DNA of 64,000 nt from Herbaspirillum rhizosphaerae. Lineage in GTDB: Bacteria > Pseudomonadota > Gammaproteobacteria > Burkholderiales > Burkholderiaceae_D. This document shows, piece by piece, positions 1 to 11,200 of this stretch. The notes under the pieces are model-generated. The model made no database searches. It saw nothing but the letters and a program-made list of their open reading frames with translations, and was not told the origin of the DNA. Location of the stretch: positions 1-64,000 of the forward strand of contig NZ_LFLU01000010.1 in the NCBI RefSeq assembly GCF_001189965.1, in the 5' to 3' direction. The position numbers were made by a program, and so were the translations under genes. Each line of letters opens with the position of its first letter. The stretch's first letter is position 1.

Positions 1-2
1 TC

Positions 3-200
3 AAACTCTCGGCCTGGTTAAAGACCGAGGCGGCCAAATCACGCAAGCAACGTCGCACGTTAAAACAGCTCCATTTGGAGCTGCGCGCGTTGGGTTATGA
101 GGGGTCGTACGATCGGGTCGCGGCCTTCGCCAGGCGCTGGAAGGTGGATCAATTGGAGAGGGGCAATTCTGCGAGCAAATCAACAGCCATAACTAAATAA
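3..200 (+). pseudogene. IS21-family transposase (IstA) remnant
   Basis: The frame open from the left edge reads KLSAWLKTEAAKSRKQRRTL, then QLHLELRALGYEGSYDRVAAFARRW, and stops at 198-200. This resembles the N-terminal helix-turn-helix part of IS21-family IstA transposases, where a stretch like GSYDRVAAFARRW is typical. The family protein continues for several hundred more residues into a DDE integrase core. Here the similarity ends about 10 codons before the stop and no integrase core or IstB ATPase follows. I infer a truncated, inactive remnant whose 5' part lies outside the window. Confidence 0.65.
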
Positions 201-307
201 GTTGGTATGTTTTTGATAATTTAAATTGTGTTGTCGATAAGAATTTGTTGCTTTTGGGTCACCATCTTTACTTAAACTAACATCCTCCTCCGTAGGAAGA
301 GTTCCCG

Positions 308-359
308 CCCGTAAAATTCCGCCCGGAAATTAAATTAAAAATAATCGGGGTTTTACGGG
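308..359. repeat. Inverted repeat in AT-rich leader of the TpsB gene
   Basis: CCCGTAAAA at 308-316 is exactly complementary to TTTTACGGG at 351-359, with a 34-nt AT-rich spacer. It sits in the AT-rich gap between the transposase remnant and tpsB, a few bases before the first possible start codon of that gene. It could form an mRNA leader hairpin, be an operator, or be an insertion-sequence scar. The rest of 201-367 shows no other feature I can support. Confidence 0.4.
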
Positions 360-367
360 GTGGTGTT

Positions 368-2245
368 TTGCATTGCAATAACAAAATATTTCAGCGCGTC
401 AGCTATTTGGCGGGGCTTTTCTTTGGTGTCTTTCCAAACTCGATCCAGGCTCCGGCTGCTCACGTAGCCGGGCTTCACGATGCACTTCGTGCGCAGGACG
501 ACGAAGTACACATTCAAACACATTGGATAGTCAAGAGTCTCACGGCCCTGATGTTCTTGGCCAGCGCAGGAAATGTCGCGCCGGTGTTCGCGCAGACCGA
601 TGCCTCCGCTCAAGAGTTTCAGCGCCAGCAGGAGCGAGAACGCCAACTGCGGCGCCAGCAAGAGCAGCAGCCTGACGTCCGGCTGCCTGAAACGCAACCG
701 GCGAGTGGCGCAGTAGGAAAAATTCCAACTGGCGAGTCTCCATGCTTTCAGGTGACACGCATCACTCTCACCGGTGAGTCAGCTCAGCGATTTCAATTTG
801 CGTTGGCAAACTTCAATGCCGGTGACGATCCCGCGATGGGCCGTTGCCTGGGGGGGCAAGGTATCAATATCGTCATGGCGCGAATTCAGAACGAAATCGT
901 TACGCGGGGCTATATCACCACGCGCGTGCTTGCCGAGCCTCAGGACATTGCCAGTGGCGAACTGCGCCTGACGGTGGTGCCGGGGCGAATTCGCGCTATC
1001 CGTTTCGCTGCGGATGCAGATCCGCGCGCTAGTCAATGGAACGCCGTTCCCGCGTCACCGGGCGATCTGCTCAATTTGCGCGACATTGAGCAAGGCTTGG
1101 AGAACTTCAAGCGTGTGCCCACCGCCGAGGCGGACATCAAGGTCGCACCTAGCGAAGGACCAGATGCCAAGGCCGGCGACAGCGATCTTATCATCAGCTA
1201 TCGCCAAGCCATTCCCTTGCGTCTGACAGCTTCGATCGACGACAGCGGCACCAAATCAACCGGAAAGTATCAGGGAAGCGCAACGGTCTCTCTGGACAAC
1301 TGGTTGACGCTCAACGACCTGTTTTACATCAGCTACAACCACGATCTGGGTGGTGGAGATTCCGGCATACGCGGGAGCCAAAGCCATGTGGTGCACTATT
1401 CGCTGCCCTTTGGCTACTGGGCTTTGGCGTTCACCAATAGCGCCAGCAGTTATCACCAGGCCGTGGCAGGCATCAATCAAACCTACATCTATAGTGGTGA
1501 GAGCGAAAGCAACGAGCTCAAACTCTCTCGCCTGATCTATCGCGACGCCGTACGCAAGACTACGCTCTCGTTCAAGGGCTTTCTGAAAGCATCCAGCAAC
1601 TACGTGGATGACACGGAAGTGGAAGTCCAGCGTCGTCGCACCGCCGGTTGGGAATTGGGTGTGACGCACCGAGAGTTCATGGGCGACGCCACGCTTGATC
1701 TGTCTCTGGCGCACAAGCGAGGTACAGGCGCGTTTGATTCCTTGCCAGCCCCAGAAGAGGCATTCGGCGAAGGTACTTCTCGTTTTCAGATTACGACAGC
1801 CGATCTGTCTCTCAACCTCCCTTTTTCCTGGCAAGCGCCTTGGGGTAAGCAGGCGCTTCGCTATTCATTCAGCGCTCGCGCTCAATGGAATGGCACGCCG
1901 CTGACGCCTCAGGACAGATTTTCGATTGGTGGGCGCTACACCGTGCGGGGCTTCGACGGCGAAGTGACCTTGTTGGCCGAGAACGGCTGGTTTGTCCGCA
2001 ACGAACTTTCCGCAGCGCTGGGACAAAGCGGGCAGGAAGTTTACGTGGGCGCGGACTACGGACAAGTCGGCGGCCCTTCGGCCGTACTGTTGACTGGCCG
2101 TCGCCTGGCCGGCGCGGTGACGGGACTGCGCGGTGCACTCGGACGTGTCTCCTATGAAGTCTTTGCCGGTACGCCGATTTCCAAGCCCGATCGATTCCAG
2201 ACTGCCCGCGTGACAGCGGGTTTCAACCTGATGTGGTCGTACTGA
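368..2245 (+). CDS. Two-partner secretion outer-membrane transporter (TpsB, ShlB/FhaC/CdiB family)
   Basis: Omp85-superfamily transporter that should secrete the large exoprotein encoded 39 bp downstream. Counting from the TTG at 368, a hydrophobic signal-like segment ends at about residue 76 (APVFAQ). A Gln/Arg-rich linker follows (82-101), then two POTRA domains at about 125-275 and a 16-strand-type barrel to the C-terminus. The family's conserved VRGF motif is at 526-529 and the protein ends in an aromatic residue. The start is uncertain: there is no ATG or clear ribosome-binding site at a sensible place. Homologues would be expected to begin near residue 50, just before the IVKSLTALMFLAS segment, where only ATT/ATA codons are present. 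The product from 368 (625 aa) is longer than the usual 560-590. Confidence 0.88.
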   Translation: MHCNNKIFQRVSYLAGLFFGVFPNSIQAPAAHVAGLHDALRAQDDEVHIQTHWIVKSLTALMFLASAGNVAPVFAQTDASAQEFQRQQERERQLRRQQEQQPDVRLPETQPASGAVGKIPTGESPCFQVTRITLTGESAQRFQFALANFNAGDDPAMGRCLGGQGINIVMARIQNEIVTRGYITTRVLAEPQDIASGELRLTVVPGRIRAIRFAADADPRASQWNAVPASPGDLLNLRDIEQGLENFKRVPTAEADIKVAPSEGPDAKAGDSDLIISYRQAIPLRLTASIDDSGTKSTGKYQGSATVSLDNWLTLNDLFYISYNHDLGGGDSGIRGSQSHVVHYSLPFGYWALAFTNSASSYHQAVAGINQTYIYSGESESNELKLSRLIYRDAVRKTTLSFKGFLKASSNYVDDTEVEVQRRRTAGWELGVTHREFMGDATLDLSLAHKRGTGAFDSLPAPEEAFGEGTSRFQITTADLSLNLPFSWQAPWGKQALRYSFSARAQWNGTPLTPQDRFSIGGRYTVRGFDGEVTLLAENGWFVRNELSAALGQSGQEVYVGADYGQVGGPSAVLLTGRRLAGAVTGLRGALGRVSYEVFAGTPISKPDRFQTARVTAGFNLMWSY

Positions 2246-2284
2246 CAGCGGCGTTGCCGCACCCTGAAGAGAAGAAAAAAGAAC

Positions 2285-5200
2285 ATGAACCAATTGTGCT
2301 ATCGCATCATTTTCAACAAAGCCCGCGGCATGCTCATGGCGGTTGCCGAAACTGTTCGTAACTGCAATGGAAGCGCTTCACAAGGTACTGAAGGCAGTCG
2401 TCGCCCTGCGCTAGCCATGGCACGTTTGAGCTGGATCGGATTGGCCGTGTTGACGCTGGTCGGCGCGACAATGATCTTGCTGCCGCGGGCGCAGGCGCAA
2501 ATCGTGGCGGACCCTAATGCACCCCGCAATCAGCAGCCGGTTGTCGTGAATACCGCCAACGGCGTGCCGCAGGTCAATATTCAGACGCCGAGCGCGGCGG
2601 GCGTGTCGCGCAATACCTATAGCCAGTTCGATGTCCAGCGTAACGGCGCCGTCCTGAATAATTCCCGATCCGACGTGCAGACCCAGCTGGGTGGCTGGAT
2701 TCAGCGCAATCCGAATCTGGCCAACGGCACTGCTCGCGTGATCCTCAATGAAGTCAATTCCAGCAATCCAAGCTATCTACGTGGATTCGTGGAGGTTGCA
2801 GGAGACCGTGCCCAGGTCATTATTGCCAATCCGTCAGGAGTGACCTGCGATGGATGCGGCTTCATTAATTCAGCGCGTACTACGCTTACCACCGGTGAAG
2901 TCATCATGAACGGCGGTAATCTTGACGGTTATGTGGTGCGCGGAGGACGAGTCAAGATCGAAGGGGCCGGAATGAGCGATGCCCAGTCCGACTATACCGA
3001 GATCATCGCGCGCGCCATAGAAGTAAACGCAGGTATCTGGGCGAAGGAATTGCATGTGACCGCGGGGGCCAATCGAGTCAATGCCGATCATACGCAACTG
3101 ACGCCCATCGCCGCTCAGGACGCTGCGCCGGCGTTCGGTGTCGATGTAGCGCAGCTAGGTGGAATGTACGCCAACAAGATTTTCCTTGTGGGCACTGAAT
3201 CTGGCGTGGGCATGCGCAATGCCGGCAATATCGGTGCCGCCATTGGTGAGGTCACGTTGACGGCTGACGGTCGGATTGAAAATAGCGGCACCCTAAACGC
3301 CCAGGACAAGATACGCATCCAATCGACTGGCGTGGCCGCTAGCTCCGCCCACGGTGTAATCAATACAGGCAGCATCACCGCAGCAACCTCCGAGATTACC
3401 CTGAGCACCGACGGCCGAATCGACAATGGAGGTTCGGTGACGGCTCAGACTTCCATCAGCGCCACTGGGCAGGATGTACACAACAGCGGAACGTTGAGCG
3501 CAGCAGGAAGTGCAGTCGACGTCGTCGCCAATGGGAAGGTTGACAACAGCGGCGCCATTCTCGCGCAGACCGATGTTCATCTTACTGGCGCTGATGTCAA
3601 GAATGCCGGCAGCATAGCGGCCGCCAACGGCGACATTACCGTTGCTGCAAGCGAAGCTGTCGACAATAGCGGTTCGATGACTGCTCAGAGCAACATCAAT
3701 ATCATTGCGCAATTGCAGAATCCGAATGGAAGTCCTGCGTTGCGCAATGACGGCACGTTGAGTGCAGTCAACGGAAGCATTGCAGTCAATACCGGCGGAG
3801 GTATTGATAACGCGGGCACCATGGTCGCGCGCAATGATGTACGTCTGGATTTGTCCGGCGCTGGTGGGATGCCAGCCAATGTGAACAACCGTGGCAGTAT
3901 GAGTGCGATCCAGGGGCTGTTAAAGATTAACGCGGACGGCAGCATCGACAATGCCGGTTCCCTGATTGGCCAGGCGGCGCTTGACATCGCAGCACGCCAC
4001 GTTGGGGCAGCCGTGGGGCAAGCTGGTCTGCGCAATGGAGGAACGATCAGCGTGGCCGGTGGCGCGATCTCCCTCGCGATTACCGGTGCCATCGACAACA
4101 GCGGAAAAATTCTCGCCAGAGATGGCGTAGACATGCGTGTCGCAAGTGGATCAGGAAGCAATGGCATCGATGGTCGCTATGGCTTGCGCAATACGGGCGA
4201 CATCGGGGCGAGTGCCGGCGCCGTCCAACTCAATATCGACGGCGGCGTGACCAATACCGGCGCTGTGATTGGCCAGAATGGCGTGATCATCTCCGCGCGC
4301 AATGCATCCGGCCAGCCGTTCGCAGGTGGTCAATTTGATATCGACAATGGCGGCAGTATCCAGGCTGCAAACGGTCAGGCGCAATTGGGTGCTGACGGAC
4401 GCCTAACCAACAGCGGCACGATCACGGCAGCGCAGGCGGTAGACGTTGACGCCGCCAATCTTGCCCGGGGCACGTTTGCGGGAAGCGACGTGGCCGTAAC
4501 TAACAACGGCACCATCACTGCAACGGCCGGCGCATCCACGCTGGTTGCCAACGGCGGCATACGCAACAGCGGCACCATTGCCGCACAAAGCGACGTGAAC
4601 CTGACAGCGCGCAACGCGGGCGCATCGCTGTACAACGATGGAAAGATCCAGGCCACCAGTGGTACCGCGTCGCTGATCGCCGATGGGCAGTTGAGTAACA
4701 CGGGGACGGGCACCATCACAGCGAAGACCCTGAACATTTCTGCGCAAGATGTAGTGAACGACGGCAGTATCGGTGCCCAGGCGGCTGCTTCATTGGCTTC
4801 TCGCAGCGGCTTCCGCCAATCCTCGACGGCCGCCTTCGCCGCCAACGGCAATATGGTATTGAACCTGGCAGGCAACTATTCCAACGCCGGACAATTGCGA
4901 GCAGGAACGCTGGCGTTGTCGGCAGCGCAAATCAGTAATCTCAATACGGCAGCAATTCAGGCGGACTCGATCACCATCAACGGTAGCGGTACCCTTACCA
5001 ATGCTGGTGAAATTAGCTCGAGGAATCTGCTCGATATTACCGCGCCGACCGTCGACAACACGGGCGTTATTCTGGGTGGCGATCTGGTAGTGCGTACTCA
5101 GACGTTAAACAACACCGGCAACAATGCTTTGCTGGGTGGCGGAAACAGCATGTCGCTGTGGGTGACGAGTGCTCTTTCCAATCGCAACAATGCGGTCATT

Positions 5201-8200
5201 TACAGCGCTGGCAGCATGGCGATCGGCGCTAACGACCAGCGTGATGCAAACGGTCTGGTAAACGGCACGGCGCAGATCACTAACGAAGATTCGATCATCG
5301 AAGCTGGCGGCAACATGGAGCTGGCGGCCGTCAATTTGCGTAATACCCGCAGCGGCGTGGCGGTGAGTACGGTACAGACACTCGACGAGACATACGCGAT
5401 GCGAGCGCCTTCCTGGTGGCACAACGGCGGCAACCAGATGTACTACAAGCCAGACTCATCGAACTTCAACGCCTATGAGATCTTGTATGTCAATCCGGCC
5501 GACGTGTTGGAGACCAAAAATATCATTACGCCGGATGGCTACGTCATCGGTCGGGCAGTCATCAGGACGCACGCAGACGACAGCGTTTTCTATAAGGGAA
5601 TTTCTTCCAACTGGGCAATCTTCGGGCAGATCAGCCGCGGGAGTGCCACGGACGGCACGCGCGTGGTGTATTTCACCGCACAAAGCAACAATGTCAGCAA
5701 CCCTGACAAGGTCGCTGGAGGCGATGATCCGCGCGACGGGCGTGGCGACATCAACTGGGAACCCATGCCCGGGTACTCAAACCAGTACGGAAATTGCACG
5801 ACGAATTGCATTCGTTTCGTGGCTGAACAAGACTATACCGATCCCAACACCATCTTCCGGCGCGACACGCAACGCTACCTCGCACAACAACACGACTCGC
5901 TGGAACTCACCCGCAATGCGCATCACACGGCCACCGAAGACAGGCTGGCGAGCGGCGCTGGAGCAGTTGCGGAGATTCGCGCTGGTGGTAACGCTCGTAT
6001 CAACATCGGCCAGTCGCTGAGCAACGAATTCAGCAATATTGTCGTCAATGGCAGCTTGTGGTTGGGCGGAGCCAACGCAAACATCACGAACCTGGGACAA
6101 ACCTTGTATCGCCGACATAGCTTCGACGGCACCTTCACGACGACAGGGGGGGCTGTCGCGGGCTACAGCATGCCGGATATTTCTGAAGTGATCGGTACCA
6201 CTCAGGGAGCGATTGTGGGCAATGGCGGCGTTACCATTATTGCGAACAATTTCAGCAATGCCGATCTTTCCGCAGGAAGCGCCGCCAATATTCGTAACGA
6301 TATTACGCCGGCCACGGGCAGTGGTCAGTCGATCGGCGGCATGTTGGGGAGCGTCGCCACACGCGCCGGCAGTAATGCGCCAACCGGCGGCACGCTGCCT
6401 TCGGGGGCGGGCCTTCCGACGATGAGCGGATTCCCCGCTGGCGCGCTCTTTCCGCAAAACGGAAGTGTACCGGTACCGATTCGGCCGGGCGTACTATTCC
6501 AGCCGTCCGCCAGCGGCAGCTACTTGCTGGAAACGCGTTCACAGTTCACCGACCATCGCACGTGGTTGAGCAGCGACTACTTGCTGACAGCCCTCAACGT
6601 CGATCCAAGTACGGTACAGAAGCGCCTGGGTGACGGCTACTATGAGCAACGCCTAGTGCGCGAGCAGATCGCACAACTTACCGGCAAGGTCACCGGTGCC
6701 GCCAGCGACGACAGTCAATATCAAAAATTACTTAGCAATGGTGTCAGCACAGCACAAGCCTGGGGATTGCGTCCAGGCGTGGAACTGACGCCCGACCAAG
6801 TTAGTCATCTGACTAGCGATATCGTCTGGCTGGTAAGCCAAACCGTTACGTTGCCAGATGGTAGTACCCAAGATGTCCTAGTGCCGCGCGTCTATCTGGC
6901 GCATCTGGACGACAGTGCGCTTCAGAACACCGGCGCCCTGGTCAGTGGTTCTAACGTCACGATCCAGGCCGCCAACATTACCAACAAGGGGGGCATGATC
7001 GACGGGCGGGCCGATGGTACGGGACGTACAGTGCTGGTCGCTTCGAACGATCTGGCCAATCTGGGCGGCGGCATTCGCGGCGACGACATTGTCATCAGTG
7101 CGGGCGGCAATGTCCGCAACGAAACGCTTACCGTCCAGCAGACCTATGCGAATAGCCAGACTAGCGGCAGCTTTACGTCTCTTTCAAATGCAGCTGGCAT
7201 TACAGCCGAGAAAAATCTGACGATCAATGCTGGAGCCGATATCAATATCGTTGGGGCTGCGCTGGTAAGCGGACGATCTGGCGATGCTGGCGCAGGCGCT
7301 CTCACGTTGAACGCAGGTCGAGACGTTAATTTGAATACGGTTAAGACCGGCAGTACCTATGATATCAACTTCAATGGCTATGTCGGGCACGACAAAAGCA
7401 TCAATAACGTTGGGGCAACGGTAAACGCTGGCGGAGATCTCCAGATCGTCGCACAGCGAGATATCAGCATGACCGCGGCGCAAGTCGCTATTGGTACAAA
7501 TGGTAGTGGTAGCGGTTCACTCTTGGCGGGTCGTTCCGTTACGATCGGTGCCGCACTCAATGAATCCGAATCGGTAAGGACGCACTCCCAATCCCGTTCT
7601 TTTGCGCAATTTGAAAGCCAAACCATAGACGTGGTCGGTAGCCAGATTAGCGCTGCTGGAGGACTTAGTCTCCGTGCAGGATTGTTGGAAACGGCAGATA
7701 TAAAGATTGCTGCTAGTAACATTAACGCGGATAAGGAGCTCAATGTTGCTGCTAGTGGTAATGTCAGTGTCGTGTCTGAAGATGCATTCCACAGCTACAG
7801 TGAATATGCCACGAGCTCGTCCAAGAGCTTCTTATCTAGCAGGAGTAGTACTGGCTACGGGAAACAAGCTTATTCGGATGCCATTGGTAGCAACTTGAGT
7901 GGCGATAGTGTCGTGATTCAGGCTGGGAGAGACCTGAATATCACCGGCAGCAATATCGTTTCAAACGCAGATACCATGCTTTCTGCAGTCAATAACGTGA
8001 CGATTTCTGCCGCTACCGAAAGATTCCAAGAAGTCCACCAATATAGCGAGAAGAAATCTGGTTTTGCCGCGAGTTTTGGTGCTGGTGTCGCCAGCATTGG
8101 TTACAGTAAAACTAGTGCCAACGGTGAGAGTAGTTCGGAGACGGTGACTCAGCAAGGGTCAACCATTGTCTCCCTCAATGGAAATACGCAAATTCAAGCG

Positions 8201-11200
8201 GGTCAGCAATTGCGCGTCACTGCCTCCGATATCGGTGCCGGTAACGACCTCACGCTGATTGGAAAAAGCATCGATCTTACTGCAGCACAAAATACCAGTG
8301 TCGAGCACAGCACGCAACAGAGCAGCGCTAGTGGTTTCTCGGTTGGAATAACATATAACCCTCTCGCAGCCTTCAAAAATGCCTATCAGCAAAGCGCTCG
8401 CGGCAACCCCAGCACCAGCTTCCTCGGACAGGCCACGAAACGTGCCGATGCCACGGTCGATGGTGTTTCGGCCGCTACCACGGCTGTTGTAGTGCAAGCC
8501 GGATCACGCAGCGCTAACAGCAACCAGGACTATGCCACCAGCAGCGCTAAGGTCAGCACTCTCACGGCCGGAAATAACCTGACTCTGCTTGCTACCGACG
8601 GCAGTATCACCAGCCAGGGCACTGCGATGAGTGCGGCAGGCGACGCTTTATTGATCGCTAAAAACAACATCACGCTCGATGTCGCGCGCAGCTATGAAAC
8701 TCAGGGGCAGACCAACATCGCCAACGGCTGGAGTCTGGACAATCGCGGCACCTTGCCGGTCGGGATGTTCAATAACAATGGCAAGGGCGACGGCACCACC
8801 ACCACCGTCATTGGCACCAGTCTCTCGGCTGGCCGTACTGCCTCGCTGTCGACGACCCAAGGCGACATCACCCTCACTGCCGCCAATCTGGTCGCTAACG
8901 GCGATCTCAGCATCAACGCTGCCAAGAGTCTCACAATTCAAAGCGGCCAGGACATTCTGGCTAATGCCAATAAGAGCAACAATCAGGCAATTGGCAAGGT
9001 CGTTGTCTCTGATACTGAGCGCTTCTCGGGCTACCACACCGAGAAGAGTCAGGATGACAACAGCGGCGTCACCCAGGTCGCCAGCAATATCGGTAGCTTA
9101 CAAGGCAACGTCAACCTGCGTGCCGGTGATAGCTATACCCAGACCGCCAGCAACGTTCTGGCAGCCAACAACATAGACATCAATGCCAAGGCCATCACCA
9201 TCAATACGGCTGACAACACCGGCAGCAATGATCAAAACAGCGAAAGCCTCAAGATCGGCGCATTCGCGCGCATCAGCTCACCGTTGATTGACCTGGCCAA
9301 CAACATCGAGAACGCCAAGAAGTCCGATGGGCGTCTACAAGCCATGCAAAGCCTGGCAGCGGCAGCGAATGGTTACCAGGCGGTGAGTGCCATGACCGGC
9401 GGCAGCGGCGACCTGATCAAGGGCGAAGTCGGAGTCGGCTTCGCCACCGCCAACAGCGAAGACCACACTCGCTATACGCAGGCCCAGGGAAGTACCATCC
9501 AGGGTGGTGGCAACGTCACCCTCACGAGCACTGAGGGCGATATCCACGCCACCGGAGCCAGCATCGCCGCCGGCAGTACTCTGACCCTTGATTCGGCACG
9601 GGAAATTCTACTCGATGCCGCGCGGAGCACTGTCGTCAGCAATGGCGACAACCACAGCGCTGGCGCCGAAATCGGCGTTGGCTTCTCGGTTGGTGCCAAA
9701 ACCGGTGTCTACGCCTACATCAGTGCCAACATCGGTAACGGCCGTTACGACTACAACGCGCTCACCAACAGCAACACGCAATTGAGCGGCGATACCGTCA
9801 CTCTCAAATCGCAGTCCGACACGACGCTCAAAGGTGCCAGCGTCCACGCAGATACTATCAATGCTCTCACCGGCGGCAAGCTGACGATTGAGTCGGTGCA
9901 AGACCAGATCACGCAGCATAGTGAGCAGAGTAGTGTCGGTGGTCGCGTGCAGATTTCCTTCGGGACTGCCTGGGAAGCTTCCGGCAGCCTGTCGCAATCA
10001 ACTGCCAACGGCAGCAGCAGCTTTGTGAATCAACAGTCGGGCCTGTTCGCCGGCAACGGTGGCTACCACGTCGTCGCCGACACCATCGCCCTGAAAGGCG
10101 GCGCCATTGCCAGTAGCAATGCAGGTAATTCGGATCTGAGCACTAAATCGATCAGCTTTGAGGACATCACCAACAAGATGGAATACTCGGCGGACACGAT
10201 GAGTATCTCTGGCAGTTTTGGTGGCAGCCTTAAAAAGGCCGATAGCACGGGCGGTACCTCAACACAAAATACCAGTGAGGCTGGCGCAACGCTGCAGAAT
10301 AGTAAGGGGGCCCCAAGTCCTAATTTGACTCCCGGCATCATGTTGCAAGACAGCGTTAGCGCCAGTTCTACCACTTACGGGACTTTAACCGACGGCAAGA
10401 TCACCATCGGCGGCCAAGCCACGAGCAGCGCCGCCGGTCTTGGGGCACACACCGATCTGGCGACGGCGCATACCGCAATTGAGGCGTTGCCGGACTTAAG
10501 AAACGTGATGAAGGAACAGCAGGCCATGGCTGCTGCTGCCAACACGGTGATTGCTACAAGCGCGCAAATCGCCGGCGATATTGCAAAGAGTCAGGCTGCA
10601 GCTGCAAAAGCCAGAGGCGACGCTGACGCTGAAAAGAACTGGGGACCAACTGGTGACTACGCCCGTGCCCTCAAAACTGTCACAGCTGTCTTGGTGGGAG
10701 GGCTAGCGGGCCAAAGTGGAGGACAACTGGCAGCCAGTGCAGGAGCTCCATATCTGGCCAATGCTATCGGCGACTATTTCTCACAACCTGGCAACGAGAA
10801 TAGGACTGCGCAGGTACTAAGCCATGCCGTGCTGGGCGGCATTCTCGCCGCTGCGAATGGTGGTAGCGCAGGAGCTGGTGCCGTTGCTGGTGGGGTAGGA
10901 GAGCTTGCTGCGCAAGAGATCACCAAGCAGTTGTATCCAGACGCCTATGATGCAGATGGCACTTTTCACCCGGAGAGGCTGAATGGCAGTCAGCTCAACA
11001 CTGTGATCGCGTTATCCACAGCAGTGGGTGCGATCATGGGTGGAATCACAGGAGGAACGACGCTTGATACGATCGTTGGCGCCAATGTTGCGGCAAATGC
11101 AGCGGCGAACAATTACTTGAAGCAGAAAGATGACTCGTATTTAGGAAAGAAGCTTGCATTGTGTAAAGCAGATGACAGTTCATGCCGTGATCGTGTAGTA

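Noticed and set aside
353..697. Leftward open frame opposite the 5' end of tpsB
   Set aside because: Parts of its translation look protein-like, but it overlaps the tpsB leader and signal peptide, has only a TTG start, and I recognise no family.
2285..11100. DNSG-type short repeats in cdiA considered as a separate DNA repeat array
   Set aside because: They are protein-level haemagglutinin repeats within one open frame, variable at the DNA level and explained by the beta-helix.
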